The notes: a model not told the origin generated them from the sequence alone. Shown: positions 51,851-63,129, counted from the first letter of the stretch. The stretch is 64,000 nucleotides of DNA from Microglena sp. YARC (GCA_022414725.1 CM039463.1:40515579-40579578), one strand, 5' to 3'. Made by a program: numbers and translations.

Positions 51851-52019
51851 TGATAAATGCAGCAGAGCGCAATTTTTGGCGCCATTGCCCCAAATCTGTT
51901 GGTAAACAATTGAATGTAGATCATAAGGCATCATCACGGCTATCGTTTGTGGGCCACCCCATACAAAATTAATAATGTCGGAGATGCAGCATAGCAGGAG
52001 TTTGGGCGCCATTGCCCCA

Positions 52020-52095
52020 AATCTGTCTGTCAACCAAGCTAGCAAGCAAGGAAGCAAGCAAGGAAGCAAGCAAGCAAGCAAGCAAGCAAGGAAGG
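52020..52095. repeat. (CAAG)n microsatellite
   Basis: CAAGCAAGGAAGCAAG run leading into the first partial exon copy. Confidence 0.85.
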
Positions 52096-52665
52096 ATCCT
52101 CACATGGGCTACAGCAAGCAGGTGGACGTATGCCTACTGGTACAAGGAAGGAATTAATACAACTATAATAATGGGTGACAGGCTATATCATATTTCCCCT
52201 TGCCTACAGTACCTTTGTGGCTGCTACTACCACCCGCTGCGCTGTAGCAAGTGCTCCAAGAGCACTCACATGGGCTACAGCAAGCAGGTGGACGTATGCC
52301 TACTGGTACAAGGAAGGAATTAATAAAACTATAACAATGGGTGACAGGCTATATCATATTCCCCCTTGCCTACATTACCTTTGTGGCTGCTACTACCACC
52401 CGCTGCGCTGTAGCAAGTGCTTCAAGAGCACTCACATGGGCTACAGCAAGCAGGTGGACGTATGCCTACTGGTACAAGGAAGGAATTAATAAAACTATAA
52501 CAATGGGTGACAGGCTACATCATATTTACCCTTGCCTACAGTACCTTTGTGGCTGCTACTACCACCCGCTGCGCTGTAGCAAGTGCTTCAAGAGCACTCA
52601 CATGGGCTACAGCAAGCAGGTGGACGTATGCCTACTGGTACAAGGAAGGAATAAATCAAACTATA
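52091..52665 (+). repeat. Tandem array of a Cys-rich 96-bp exon with splice sites (166-bp unit)
   Basis: One partial (to 52139) and three full units. The unit is an exon of 32 codons, YLCGCYYHPLRCSKCSKSTH then MGYSKQVDVCLL, plus about 70 bp of intron (GTACAAGGAAGGAATTAATA). Full exons are at 52210-52305, 52376-52471 and 52542-52637. The first and third have a CTACAG acceptor; the second has CTACAT, which destroys it. All have the GTACAAGG donor. The C-terminal KQVDVCLL resembles the end of NYN-type nuclease domains, and the paired Cys suggest metal binding; both are weak inferences. Confidence 0.8.
52210..52305 (+). CDS. Cys-rich exon, first full copy (NYN-like?)
   Basis: Acceptor and donor are intact, phase 0 to 0. 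C-x-C and C-x2-C pairs are followed by YSKQVDVCLL. It could be an exon of a gene whose other parts were not identified. Copy 3 (52542-52637) is equally good and differs by one Cys-to-Phe change (RCSKCFK), so one or both may be used. Confidence 0.45.
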
Positions 52666-52738
52666 ATAATGGGTGACAGGCTATATCATATAATCCCCGT
52701 TTATATTCACATGCTCAGGCCAGACCAGTTACACATTG

Positions 52739-52766
52739 CCCCCCCCCCCCCCCCCCCCCCCCCCCC
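52739..52766. repeat. Poly-C tract
   Basis: 28-base C run. Confidence 0.85.
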
Positions 52767-52834
52767 GACACACACAACCATCTACACAAACCACCCACAT
52801 AGCCATCCTCAGTTCCTCACAGTTCCTCACACAC

Positions 52835-53331
52835 CTGTATGTCCTTGGGCATGACCGTCACGCGCTTGCCGTGAGTCGCGTTGAGGTTCGTGTCCTCGAA
52901 GAGACCCACCAAGTAGGCCTCAGCAGAATCATGCAAAGCTAGATTGGCGGAGGCCTGGAGGCGGAAGGCGCCGTCTGATGGATTTCCCGCAACGCCACAG
53001 TGCCAGGCCTGCATTGGAAATGGGAGCAATATTTAACCGCTTTCGCACGCAAAGACAATCAAACCGGGCCGATTCGACGCGCAGCCCACTACTAGAAACG
53101 CCGGTAAAAGCCGCATCATCGACTTTCACGCGAGAGCCACCCCCACTCCCTCAGTTTGATTGCCTATAGTGTTGTGCCGCATTTAAAAATGCGAGATACT
53201 CACCTGTAGCAATGGGGCTTCTTCAAGGGACCTGTAGCAGGCGCATCCTTACCCTGCTTCTTAGTCGCTAATTGATGCTTTGGGGGCTTGCCGCCCTTGG
53301 ACTTACGAGCGGCCTGTTTGGTACGCGCCAT
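52835..53331 (-). pseudogene. Divergent histone H3 with an internal frameshifting deletion
   Basis: Exon 1 (53204-53331) starts [20 protein letters not shown] and ends [12 protein letters not shown] with donor GTGAGT. Exon 2 (52835-53008) starts PGTVALREI in the right phase, then jumps to another frame at [20 protein letters not shown], then [24 protein letters not shown] and donor GTGTGT. Against canonical H3, exon 2 is about 76 bp short: the alpha-N/alpha-1 region (YQKSTELL to TDLR) is missing and the frame shifts. The final LARRIRGERA exon was not found. Tail positions K4, K9, S10, K14, K23 and K36 are kept; T6, T11, A15 and R40 are changed. A decayed H3 variant gene fits best; an assembly error is possible. 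Confidence 0.8.
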
Positions 53332-53489
53332 ACCAGCAATCAGGAGGATATAAGAGCAACAAGAATAAAGCAGGTGGTCAGATCTGTGGTACTTGTTCAG
53401 TGCGTCGTATGCAACCAGGGTTTCGTAGTTTCGTCGCTCGCGCTCGGTGGCACCTGTAAGGGTTTCCAACCAGTTTTAGTGTGATGCCA

Positions 53490-53580
53490 TAGATCTAGCG
53501 GCGTACCATTTCGCTCAAGCTAGGCAGGGGGTTCGATTCCCCCTAAGGTCAGCCTGAGCGTTGCCGATCGTTTTCGTCGT
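53490..53580 (+). mobile_element. SINE fragment (tRNA-like head)
   Basis: GATCTAGCGGCGTACC and box B GGGGGTTCGATTCCCCC, then TGAGCGTTGCCGATCGTTTT. The rest of the body is missing. Confidence 0.7.
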
Positions 53581-53775
53581 GACTGATTACAGACCTTTTA
53601 CTGACCTCGTTGCCAGCCTCCTCGGTAAAAGCTCTGTACCCCAGGACTCAGACTTGTTACAGTCCTTTTACACACCGCGAGTCCCCTCGGTCATTTACAG
53701 ACCTCGTTACAGACCATTTACAAAGGGAACTCTGTAAATGGTATGTAACGAAGTCTGCCGAAGTCCGTAAAGGCC
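53580..53775. other. Palindromic element with TTACAGACC motifs
   Basis: 53701-53722 and 53733-53754 form a 22-bp stem (two mismatches) with a 10-base loop. The motif TTACAGACC with TTTAC recurs outside the stem, suggesting a degraded fold-back MITE. Confidence 0.65.
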
Positions 53776-53779
53776 GAAG

Positions 53780-54640
53780 CCCGAATATTGATAGTGGGGA
53801 GGTGTACGCATCACTGTGAAAATAATAATCGAATTCCCGAGGTTGCGAGCATCTCTCCCCCGCCCCCGCTGCCCAAGCGTCTGCACCTGCAGCTGCCAGG
53901 CGATTTCACGAGCTGCCGGTCATTTGGTTTCTGACTTTGCCAGTGTCATCCCCCCATCCTCCCAAAACCCGGTCACGTGACAGACGCCACTTCAGCGGAC
54001 GCCACTTTCTTGACAGGAGGGAGCCGGCAAAGCCCTGCCGGGGTAGTGTGACAAGTAACATTACCAGAACCGCTCGAAGCTGCGTGGTAGGTAATAGGCA
54101 TAACCGGACAGCCAACCGGGCGGGTTGAACGCTGGCGTATGTGGCCCAATACAGGGGCCCTGGCTCAATAGGGTAATCATAGGAAGCGTCAAGAAAAGAA
54201 AAGCAGTACGCCAATTCGGCGTGATTAAGGAAGCTGTCCAAAGGGGGTCCTCGGACAACACCATCAAACCGGGGAGGTGGCTAGGGGGGGCGGTACCCCC
54301 CACGATAGCCGGTGGCGGAAGAAGGGGCGTCGGACGAGTGTGTAGCAGATTCCATGCGCCGGCGGGTACACACAATGGTATGTGCGCATCGGACGGCATG
54401 CAGGTGGAGGGAGTGGAGGAGGCGGGTGGTGTCAGTAGGATGGATACCGAGAGAAGAAAAAATGGGAATAAGGGAGGCGAAGAGGGTACCGAAGGAGCCG
54501 AGGATGATGGGGTCCGGGAGATGACCCGCCAACCAAGCGCTGGAATTACTGGACTGTAGGCCAAACTACCACGACATACACGCGCAGGACAGATCAAAAG
54601 CCCGTTTCATCTGTACAGCGCTTACTGCTGCTATAGCACG
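53780..54640. other. Unassigned GC-rich sequence
   Basis: Long open frames on both strands (54061-54597 minus, 54125-54559 plus). Neither has a recognised domain and they overlap antisense. This may be a repeat-derived or decayed coding region. Confidence 0.3.
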
Positions 54641-54854
54641 AAGAATAACCCTTTTCAATTATTCCAACCCCTTTTCAGATTGAGAAGAAGGGAAGAACCG
54701 CGTTAACTCTTGCTGTTCTCACAAGAGCACCGATAGGTAAGCATGCGAGATTGATTGCGTGCGCATGACGTTGAACGCCAATCTGACGCCCCGGACGCCC
54801 CACACACCAGGTAAAGCCATCTCGACTAGTGCCCGAGCCCTTTCCAGCCTCACC

Positions 54855-54940
54855 TTGCGCGCGGCATCTCCTGCGCGGTGACTCCTCTGGACCTCTCTTG
54901 CGCTTCTTCAGGGGATCGGCATTGCCAAAAGTTTCAGTCG
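54855..54940 (-). CDS. Possible basic exon
   Basis: The minus-strand frame GNADPLKKRKRGPEESPRRR, then CRAQ ends at a GTGAGG donor. KKRKR looks like a nuclear localisation signal. There is no start, acceptor or partner exon, so this is only a suggestion. The rest of 54640-55850 holds nothing else recognised. Confidence 0.25.
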
Positions 54941-55854
54941 CTCATTCTCGCCCTACGTCAACTGCCAGGTATGTGAGCTCAGTCACTTTTGGGGACCTCA
55001 CAGACAGTATTCCATCCGACACTCCACTGTTCCCTGCACTGTGTTCAAATAATCCTGCTTGGATCTACGCTGTTAACGATCTACCTTAGGACAAGCTTGC
55101 ACCAGACTGACAATTGCGCACTTCCCTTCCTCGAATTGTATATTTGGGTTCATGTGTATTCGTGACGAAATCGCGTGATCTGTGGCCCTGTTTTTCGCTT
55201 GAGCCCCCCTCTGGACCCCCCCAGCCCTAAGTTCCCCCCGTGACTCTCTACGCCGTCTCTCCGTCTGTCCAGGCGTTTGAACTATCCCGGGCACCTCCGC
55301 ACCCAAACATTTGGCTCATAGTTCGAGTACGCATGACTAGAGTTTTCAGCATTGCAGCGGTCAAGATCCTTCGCAAAAGTTGTTAATGTGTTGTAGCTTT
55401 ATTCGGCTACGAGTAGCTACTTTCTCCGCTACTTTCGATTACTTCGAAACTCCCTGCCGATTGCCGGTTGCCGGCTGCCGCTAACGCGTTTTTCCGTGTC
55501 GCAAGCGACACGCTCTTAGAACTTGTCATCCAAGCTTCTTCACCAGACTTTCTCACGCCCACGCAGCAATAACCAAACACCCTCAGTAGGCCGTAGAGCG
55601 TCTTATCCCAGGGGTTCCATTTATGCCCAGGGATTGTCGCGTGTCGGAACTCAGTTAGCTCGCGACCTGGAGTTAGGGCCAGGCGTTCAGATGCGACAGT
55701 CCAGCCCAACTTCATCACGAGCCAGCGTGTTCTTCGGTTATGGCTGGATACCACTATACCAGCATGAATGACGTGTGCGTGTGGTCTTACCTAGTGATAG
55801 CGTTCCTTGCTGCGCGAACGTGCAACGCACACTTCATTTGAGGTCGGGTTTCTG

Positions 55855-55990
55855 CAGGGTTGTGGTGTACGGTTTTGCGTACGCGTACGCGTACGGTTGC
55901 GTACGGTTTTGCTGTAACTCTCCAACCATTGAGCTTTTGAACGGTTTCCCCCAAAACCGTACGCCGTACGGCCCGTACGCCACAACCCTG
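55855..55990. mobile_element. 136-bp hAT-like MITE
   Basis: The perfect 8-bp duplication GGTTTCTG (55847-55854, 55991-55998) flanks ends CAGGGTTGTGGTGTACGG and CCGTACGCCACAACCCTG. The core repeats GTACGCGTACG. Its ends share CAGGGT with the MITE at 48496 but the rest differs, so it is a separate family. Confidence 0.9.
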
Positions 55991-55999
55991 GGTTTCTGA

Positions 56000-56528
56000 G
56001 ACAATTTCTTCTATCACACACTGTTCCTTAGCCATGTTGCACCTCTGCAGAGTTCCTGAGATTATTATTTGTGTGTGCTTGGCTGTTCCTAAAACAAACA
56101 GCAGAGCACAAGAAAGACGAAGCAGTTCAATTGAACGCAACACAACGACATGCAAACTCACACAACTTGTTTTAAAGCCTCTGTTATGGTCAAGGGAATT
56201 CGTCGTGTGTAACAGTGTATAATGATAGAATGTACCGATAGGCTTTTGGGGGCCTCCGAACGGGCTTGTACTTTAATCGGATTTCTGATTTCATTCTCGC
56301 TTGTTCTTCGGACATGTTACTCAGATCTGGATCCATGGGCTTGGTGCGGCACCCCGAACGCCAGGTGCTCCCAGGGAAGGTTACTTGGAGTTTTTAATCG
56401 AGTTCGCACCTCCGTTACTTGGATTTAACACGGGATGTAGCTTGCGAAGGTTTCCCTGAGTCTATAAGTTTTCCCTGGGCTATGAACTAGGTCCCCGTGA
56501 ATCCTGCTATAAAACATTAGTGCATGCC

Positions 56529-56560
<32 letters not shown>

Positions 56561-57870
56561 AAAAATAGGCTGACCCCATGCCCCACATGTGTAGAGCTTT
56601 TTGAGAGGATGAAGAATCTGGTCTTATTTATTTATTTTGCCCAGTACAGCCCAGGAGGTAGAAAGTTATTGGCTTCCAAAGTTTGGGGGGTGGGGGGTGG
56701 GCGGTGAGAGAAAAAACTGCATTACAAAAAAATGTACTTTTCAAGCACTTTTCTCATAGCCCACGGAGTGACATGGGAGTGGAACTGGGGTGTTCAGCTT
56801 CGTCCGCGCGCCCACATACGCTGAGTTTGTTGTCTGATTTGCTTTAACTTGCTCCACATATGGTGCATGGTTATGGGAGCAGCACCAGTAGATAGGCCTT
56901 TTCAAGCTATACAAAAATGCACCCTCTTTTGCCCCCCTAATTATAAATGTGGAGGAGATAATGGCCTCCAAGTGGGTTCCGGAGCCAGGGGGTGGGAGTG
57001 GGGGTGGGTGGTAAACTCAGCCATATGAAGGAAAAAGGGCATGGGGTCTGAGGATTTCATTTCTGACCCCCCCCCCCCCCCCCCCCTTGGTGCATGCCGG
57101 TTTTTGATTCTTATTCGGTATCATCTTCGAAAATCGACGTTTGTAGACTCTCTGGGTCTTTTCACAGGTGTTTGGCGATGGTTAAACGCTTGCGGTGATC
57201 TTGTCGTCCATCCCGACCCACTTCGGCCATTTAACGCGTAAGGCAAGCGCCGTGGTATTCTTCATCCGCCTTACTAGATGCCCATGCCCATCCATCCATG
57301 CCTGAAGCAGCATCTATCATGCGTGGAGGGTGCTCATCGTTGCACATGCAATCTGTAATCTAGAAACTCTGGCGTTGATGCGTGAAAATCTGCAATCAAA
57401 GCCGACTCTTGACATCAATTTAGCCTGCATGGTATCTATTGACACCTACTTGTTGTTTTGCAGTGATGGTTCTCGAAATGGGCGTGAAATTCTCCTGTTG
57501 TGGGTCTGGCAGTGAGATCCAGGCCACCTGCAACTCCGAAGGCAGCCAGACTAGAGGGCTAGAGACGGGGGGAAGACGTACAACAGCGGTTTCTCGGAGG
57601 GTTATTTCGGTGCACCAGGCTCTTCTGCTTGTGTTGAAGGCTGGATATCTGTTTGGAAGGGGAATGTCTGCACATGTAAGCGCAGAAAGTAACCGGACAA
57701 TTCTGATCACCAGGCTCTGTAGCATGCTGGAGATAAACCTTGCACTCTTACCCCCTTCTCCTCTTCTGTGATGTGCTCAAATATAACTGTCTGTCAAGAA
57801 GACAAAACCTTGACCCCTACCGTACCTTGACCCCTACCGTACCCTGACCCTCGATGCATATGTTGCCCTC
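56000..57870. other. Unassigned sequence 5' of the MYPPPYG gene
   Basis: A poly-G run at 56531-56558, a poly-C run at 57069-57086, and no supported gene. A 110-residue frame at 57439-57768 may be upstream transcribed sequence. CCCTACCGTACCTTGA repeats lie at 57800-57850. Confidence 0.4.
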
Positions 57871-57878
57871 TACAGGTG

Positions 57879-58610
57879 ATGTTTTTCCATAAAGCCTTTT
57901 GGGCTGTTGCCCTGCTGTTGACTGCAGCAAATGCTGTTAGTGGTGCCGCTGCCCAGGCTGGTGGAAGCAAGCGTGACGTCATCGGGGATGAGTACAAGGG
58001 ATTGCTCCAGTCCATGGACAACAAGGTCTCCACTGCTCGTCGCATGTTGAAAGATTTTGGTGCTACCCGAGGGGAAAGGACCCAACGAATCTTGGACTCC
58101 ATTGAAGAGGCAACAGGACCTGAAGGCTTTCTGATGGACTTCAGTGCTCACGATAGTCAGATTGATAGCATCATGAGGGTCCTGATGGAGGCTGAGCACA
58201 TGGACAAGCAAGTAATGTATCCCCCTCCATATGGGATGTATCCCCCTCCATATGGGATGTATCCCCCTCCATATGGGATGTATCCCCCTCCATATGGGAT
58301 GCACCCCCCTCCGTATGGGATGTATCCCCCTCCATATGGAGCGTTCCCACCACCATAAGGAATGCCACCACCACATGAAATGCTATCTCCTTCTACACTA
58401 AACCCACTCCTTATGTACAGTAACCAACCACCTCCAGCTTTCCCTCCTATGCCTCCCTCACCTCCACACCCTCCTCCTATATACTGCCAGCGACCACCAC
58501 CCTGTGGAGCTGTTAATTATTTGGGCTGGGAGCTTATTATTGCCTTGATGATGTCCCTCGATGACGACAAGGTTGCTCTGAAAAGTGATACGGTTGAAGA
58601 ATATGTGTAG
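57879..58610 (+). CDS. Secreted MYPPPYG-repeat protein, interrupted by an in-frame TAA
   Basis: ATG at 57879 lies just after an acceptor-like CTCTACAG. Signal peptide MFFHKAFWAVALLLTAANAV, then a charged, helical-looking region (GDEYKGLLQSMDNKVSTARR). Next come seven 7-residue repeats MYPPPYG, a stop TAA at 58356, and the same frame continues GMPPPHEML, Pro-rich, to YLGWELIIALMMSLDDD and VEEYV with stop at 58608. The TAA stands where TAT (Tyr of PPPYGM) is expected. As drawn the product is about 159 residues, or about 243 if read through. Pro/Tyr repeats suggest a wall or matrix protein; the family is unknown. Confidence 0.65.
58216..58340 (+). repeat. 21-bp coding repeat (TATCCCCCTCCATATGGGATG)
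   Basis: About six nearly perfect units plus degenerate edges, all in frame. Low divergence suggests recent expansion. Confidence 0.9.
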
Positions 58611-59733
58611 ACTATGCATAGAACTGCAGATGCCTGGTATATGTTTAGATAAATAGAATATATAAATAGCACGCCTAATTCCTAGGCATGAGGTTGAGGG
58701 GACCAGCTTGTTTGCTTGCACTGGTGCTAACCACCTACAATGTGATCAATTATGTTGCGCTAGGTCACACTATTAAAGCTGGTGATATTTTTAGAGGCTG
58801 GAGCAGGACCGACAATATCACCACAATCTCTAGTTGTGTAACAAGATCTGGCCAACAATAGCACCACATGATTCTAGTTTTGAAGTATTGTAAATTCTTA
58901 GTAAAAACCCAGGTATTCAACAAAGCTACATACATCAATTAAATTCAATTAAATCCAAATCAATTGAATTAAAATGAATACAATGCAAATCAATTAAATG
59001 CATTCAATTCAAGTCAATACAATACAATTTCATTATATGAATTTAATCAAATACAATTTAATTTATTATTTAATAAATTGATTACTACAATTTAATTAAT
59101 TAAATCATTAATTAATACAATTTAATTTAATTTAGCTAAGAATTAATCAAATATAATGTAATTAATTGTTTATTTAATTCGTTATCTCTAGATAATTAAT
59201 TAATACAATTTAATTTAATTAATATAATTAACACAATTAATTAATTCCTTTTAACCATGTTATTAATTAATTAATGAATTAATTAATACAATTTGATTAT
59301 TTATTTAATCGATTAAAAATTATATCAATATACAATTAAATTATTAATTAAATTCATGATTATTTACAACATTTTCATTGGGGACGCGCCATTTATTGGA
59401 AGATGTCATTACACTTATTAAAATGTCCGTCTGTTAGTTAGTTAGTCCGTCCGTTAGTCACAAAACAACAGTTTCAGGTTTCATGAAAAACATAAAAAAA
59501 CTTATTTATACCGGACAAATGCTCACCAGAGCACACATGAACATCACGATTAAAGAAAAGGAGCTGAGGTTTTTTTGTGTGCCAAAAGCTACAATTAACG
59601 GGGAACGTTTTTCAACATTTCTCATATGTACCATCCAAACATGTGCGCATCCTTCAGTTGGGGGGCAGAATTGTTGTCAAAAATTCGAGGCGAAAACATA
59701 CAAGCATCCAAATCGACAAAAAAAAAAAAATCA
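58611..59733. other. Unassigned, AT-rich; AATTAATT-rich at 58915-59360
   Basis: Simple AT-rich palindromic sequence without ORFs, then 59370-59733, where no gene is recognised. An A run at 59718-59730 directly precedes LINE copy 2. Confidence 0.6.
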
Positions 59734-61426
59734 TCTGACAGGTCACTTTTTCCGAAGCACATTTCGTAGGCGCTACTTCTCCTCCCCATAAGCGGAGACT
59801 GGAATCGGGATGCGACGACGCTAGGCTTTGCAATGATCATCAATTCGCGCACTTTCCTGATTTGAGATGTCCACTCAAACCAGATTTGCCGAATTCTCTA
59901 ACCCCCCTCTCCTCCCCAATGATCAATAACAACTGCCGGCGACCAAGCATCCCGATTCCGGGCAAGAAGCACCTTGGAGAAGTCCAAACGCAGATTGCCC
60001 GCAGGAGGGGAGGTAGGGGAAATGCGAAGCCCCAACACCAGTGCTTGGAACCCTGTCCACACACTCAATACCAAATCTGCGAAAGTGACAGATCACCCCA
60101 ACATTAAATATCCTCACCTTTCAATGGACAACCTGGACAACAAGATCCTACAGGCAGCATCCGTGCTGAGAGCAAAAGCTCAAGGATCTACCTAGGACCC
60201 ACGCTGAACCAAGTTCTGCCAAACCTAAAAATCATCCCAACCCTAATAAATCAAAAAATATCTTGAACAAACAAGACAGACGAAATCCTCCTATTACGAA
60301 CTCTGTCATCCACCTTATCATTGCCCTTCTTTTCGTCAACCGTTTGAATATCACCGCCGCTTCAACAGTCTCTCTCCGCACTCCCTTATCTTTCTTCGCA
60401 CCTAACACTTACCCAGCCACCAGCATGTATTCAATGGGGAGCTCAACAAAAACAGGGTGGCAACAAGGTAAGATCGATAGGAAATCGAACCCGCCGCGAT
60501 GAAACAAGCTGCTAATTCCCGCCTCGCTTTCCCACCTTCTCACCACATCACCGCCGCATACCTCTTTCCCCTGGCTTACCACACCGCACTATCTTATAAA
60601 CTGCAAACATCTCAACACTACACTCATTAGCCATCTTCGAAACCCCATATTCTCGAAGCCTCTCACAGCTACTAATACCGCCCCTCGCGGCGTGGGTGCA
60701 AGTCCCGATATGCCCCTCGTGGCATTGTCGTCTCTGACGATTAATACAGCCTCTCATGGGCGTGGGTGCAAGTCCCGATGTGCCCCTCGTGGCATCAATC
60801 GTCTCTGACGATTAATACAGCCTCCCATGGCGTGGGTGCCAAGTCCGATGTGCCCCTCATGGCATTGTCGTCCTCGACAACATTAATCAATGACGAAGGT
60901 GCAAGTCCCTATGCTCACAACCAACTTTACAATCAACCCTGGACAACTGTGTCCTACAACTCTTCTCTCATCTTCTGCAAAACTCTTCTGATTGTTCCTC
61001 TCCTTCTGGCTACTTGTTGGATCCTAGGGTGTACCAAGCTATTGACAACAGTACAGAGTACACCCACTCTTGACAAGTCAACCGTGAATAGCTTCTTTCT
61101 TCTTAATTCCTCTGTAAAGCAGAATTCTAGCTGTGAACCTAATAGGAAATCCTGTACGCAGGACTTTAGAACTTTGACTCATCCTACCTGGGATACAGCT
61201 CCTAGGGGAGGTAGACCTACTCCCAGACTTCGTTCCACTCCTGTAAACAGCTCTAGCTATTGGGAACCTCAAATAGACTGTCACTGTCAAGTTCATTCTA
61301 TTAACGCCTACCTCGGATACAAGGCCCCTGGACTACAAAAGAGGTCCTAATCAGTTCTCCATAAACCTCAACACACACGTCACTAACTACACTCAACATG
61401 AATGGGATCTTGAACGTTGCTATTTC
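59734..61426 (+). mobile_element. LINE copy 2: 5' part only, with a 2.4-kb internal deletion
   Basis: Colinear and about 95% similar by eye with 36183-37423, then directly joined to 39849-40286. The junction (60984/60985) shares ACT, and 2425 bp are missing. Homology stops at 61426 (TATTTC), inside the protease region, with no 3' end or tail. Several single-base indels break ORF1. No target duplication was found. Confidence 0.88.
60766..61350 (+). pseudogene. ORF1-ORF2 fusion frame in LINE copy 2
   Basis: The internal deletion joins ORF1 (to NSSLIFCKT) to ORF2 (LLIVPLLLATCWILGC) in frame, giving a 194-residue open frame. It keeps DCHCQVHSINAYLG, the protease Cys block, and stops soon after because of an indel near 61327. 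Confidence 0.7.
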
Positions 61427-62570
61427 CACTCGGGGAAAGGCCCGTTTTGCGCGGATATAGCGAATGGATTGATTATATGCGTATTTCTATTTTATCGTAC
61501 CGATCAGGTGTCGTCAGGCTTGAGCCATGGTTCGAAAAGAGTGTATCTTTGCGACGGACCCATACCATCCCGTTCCGCCCATATATTCGCGGATACAGAA
61601 GCTCGACCACTGTTACCTTGATCGTTCATTAACTCGCGAGATGTAATATGCTCTCGTATGTGAAGGAAATTGCTGCGTATTGGCTCTCTTGGTGGCGATT
61701 CTCGCGTTCCTGCCGAGTGTAGCCCCTCATTCCAAGATCGGTAGGAAGCATAGACAGAGCTGAATGTGCTCGAACTGCGTAAATTAGAATAGCATTCCTC
61801 GAAAACAAAGGTTGTGTGAAGGCCTTGTCGCCTGTTTTGCGACTGCACCCTCCTGTTGCGACAAACAACCGAACTGCTACTTCATCATTGCTTTGTGCGT
61901 TGTGGCACAACAGGTACATCACGTGATTCGATGACGTGTCAGTTTTGAAGTAAATCTTCAAGGACACATTTTCACTAAGCCCACGCCACCCGAAATTTGC
62001 AGCTGTAGATGTTTGCACCTCCCTCCCTCCCTGACGAGCTGCCCTTAGCGCCTTTATGCCCGCAATAGTTTTGCGATTATCTTTTACGACTACTCGAACT
62101 CTTGTCAGCATTATTAATCTCTGTCTTAGTTTATTCTGCAGCCCTCCAAGAAGTCGCAATACAACGGACGGCGAATTCATTCGCACCTGCACTATGCCCC
62201 CCCCCCACCCCACCCCCACCCCACCCCACCCACCCCACCCCACCCCCACCCCACCCCACCCACCCCCACCCCACCCCCACCCCCCCTCCCCCTCTCTGTA
62301 GTTTAAGTTGGGGGGGAGGGGGGGGGGGGGCGAGAAGACTTCAGTCCTGCGGCGATTTCTTCCACGTTTTACAGCATAGGTTACCCGAGGGTACTCCATC
62401 TTCCTCCTCCTCCTAATTAGTAAACGTCTTTCGCTCCGTTCTCGCTACATTTCCGCCTTCCGCTCCAAACAGTTGATACGTAGCAACTACGCACGCAACC
62501 ACAGGCGTACTGTCGACCGACCAACGGAACACTGTACCATGAAATCCATGATACTGACTCGAGGATCTAG
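61427..62570. other. Unassigned sequence with CCCCA-rich tract
   Basis: A minus-strand open frame covers 61629-62399. Its left part (61629-62010) has ordinary codon composition without a known domain. Its right part is the translated (CCCCA)n tract at 62195-62290. Not supported as a gene. Confidence 0.3.
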
Positions 62571-62576
62571 CTACCG

Positions 62577-63125
62577 ATGCGCGCGTGCAATCCCCAAAGA
62601 ACGGGCCGCACTCGTTCAGGTTGGAGTGTTTGCAATCCAGCCAGCAAGTATGTTCTGATCACCGGTACGTCAGGTGTGGGGGGGGGGAGGGTCCGGGGTT
62701 CAAGGTGGGGGTTGGTAGTGGCTGTCCATCTCGTGGTGTGTGGGGGGGGCCTGGGAGTAAGATGGATTAAGGTGGGTGTGGGTCGAATGTGTGTGATTGT
62801 GTGTGTGTGTGTGCTTGTTTGTCTGTGCTTGTGTGGTGTTCTGTTTGTTTGTGCTTGCATTGTGTATGGTGGTGTGTGCGTGTGTGTGTGTGTGCGGTTT
62901 GGTGTGTTAGCTGTTTTTCTATTTATTCCGTTGGTGTCTGTGTTTGTGTAATTATTTTGTGCTGTTGTTTGCGTTTGTGTATTTATGTTTTTGGTCGGTG
63001 TATGTGGTATTGTGTATTTGTGTTAGTGTATTTATGTTTAGGGTGTGTATGTGCATGCATGTTTGTGTTTCTTGTATTGAAGGTACCAGAAATGCACTTG
63101 CAGAAGGAACACTTACAAACCACAC
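62577..63125 (+). CDS. Possible two-exon gene fragment
   Basis: ATG at 62577 gives MRACNPQRTGRTRSGWSV, then NPASKYVLIT, up to donor GTACGT at 62700-range (after ATCACCG at about 62663). A phase-compatible acceptor TTGAAG at about 63081 would continue TRNALAEGTLTNH. The intron between is GT-rich. KYVLITG could be a nucleotide-binding strand. Very tentative. Confidence 0.25.
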
Positions 63126-63129
63126 GCAG

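Noticed and set aside
53906..54597. Overlapping antisense frames of 111-178 residues
   Set aside because: Overlap on both strands, no known motif, GC-rich context. Cannot choose a coding strand.
61629..62399. 256-residue minus-strand frame
   Set aside because: A third of it is translated (CCCCA)n. The rest has no recognised domain or splice support.
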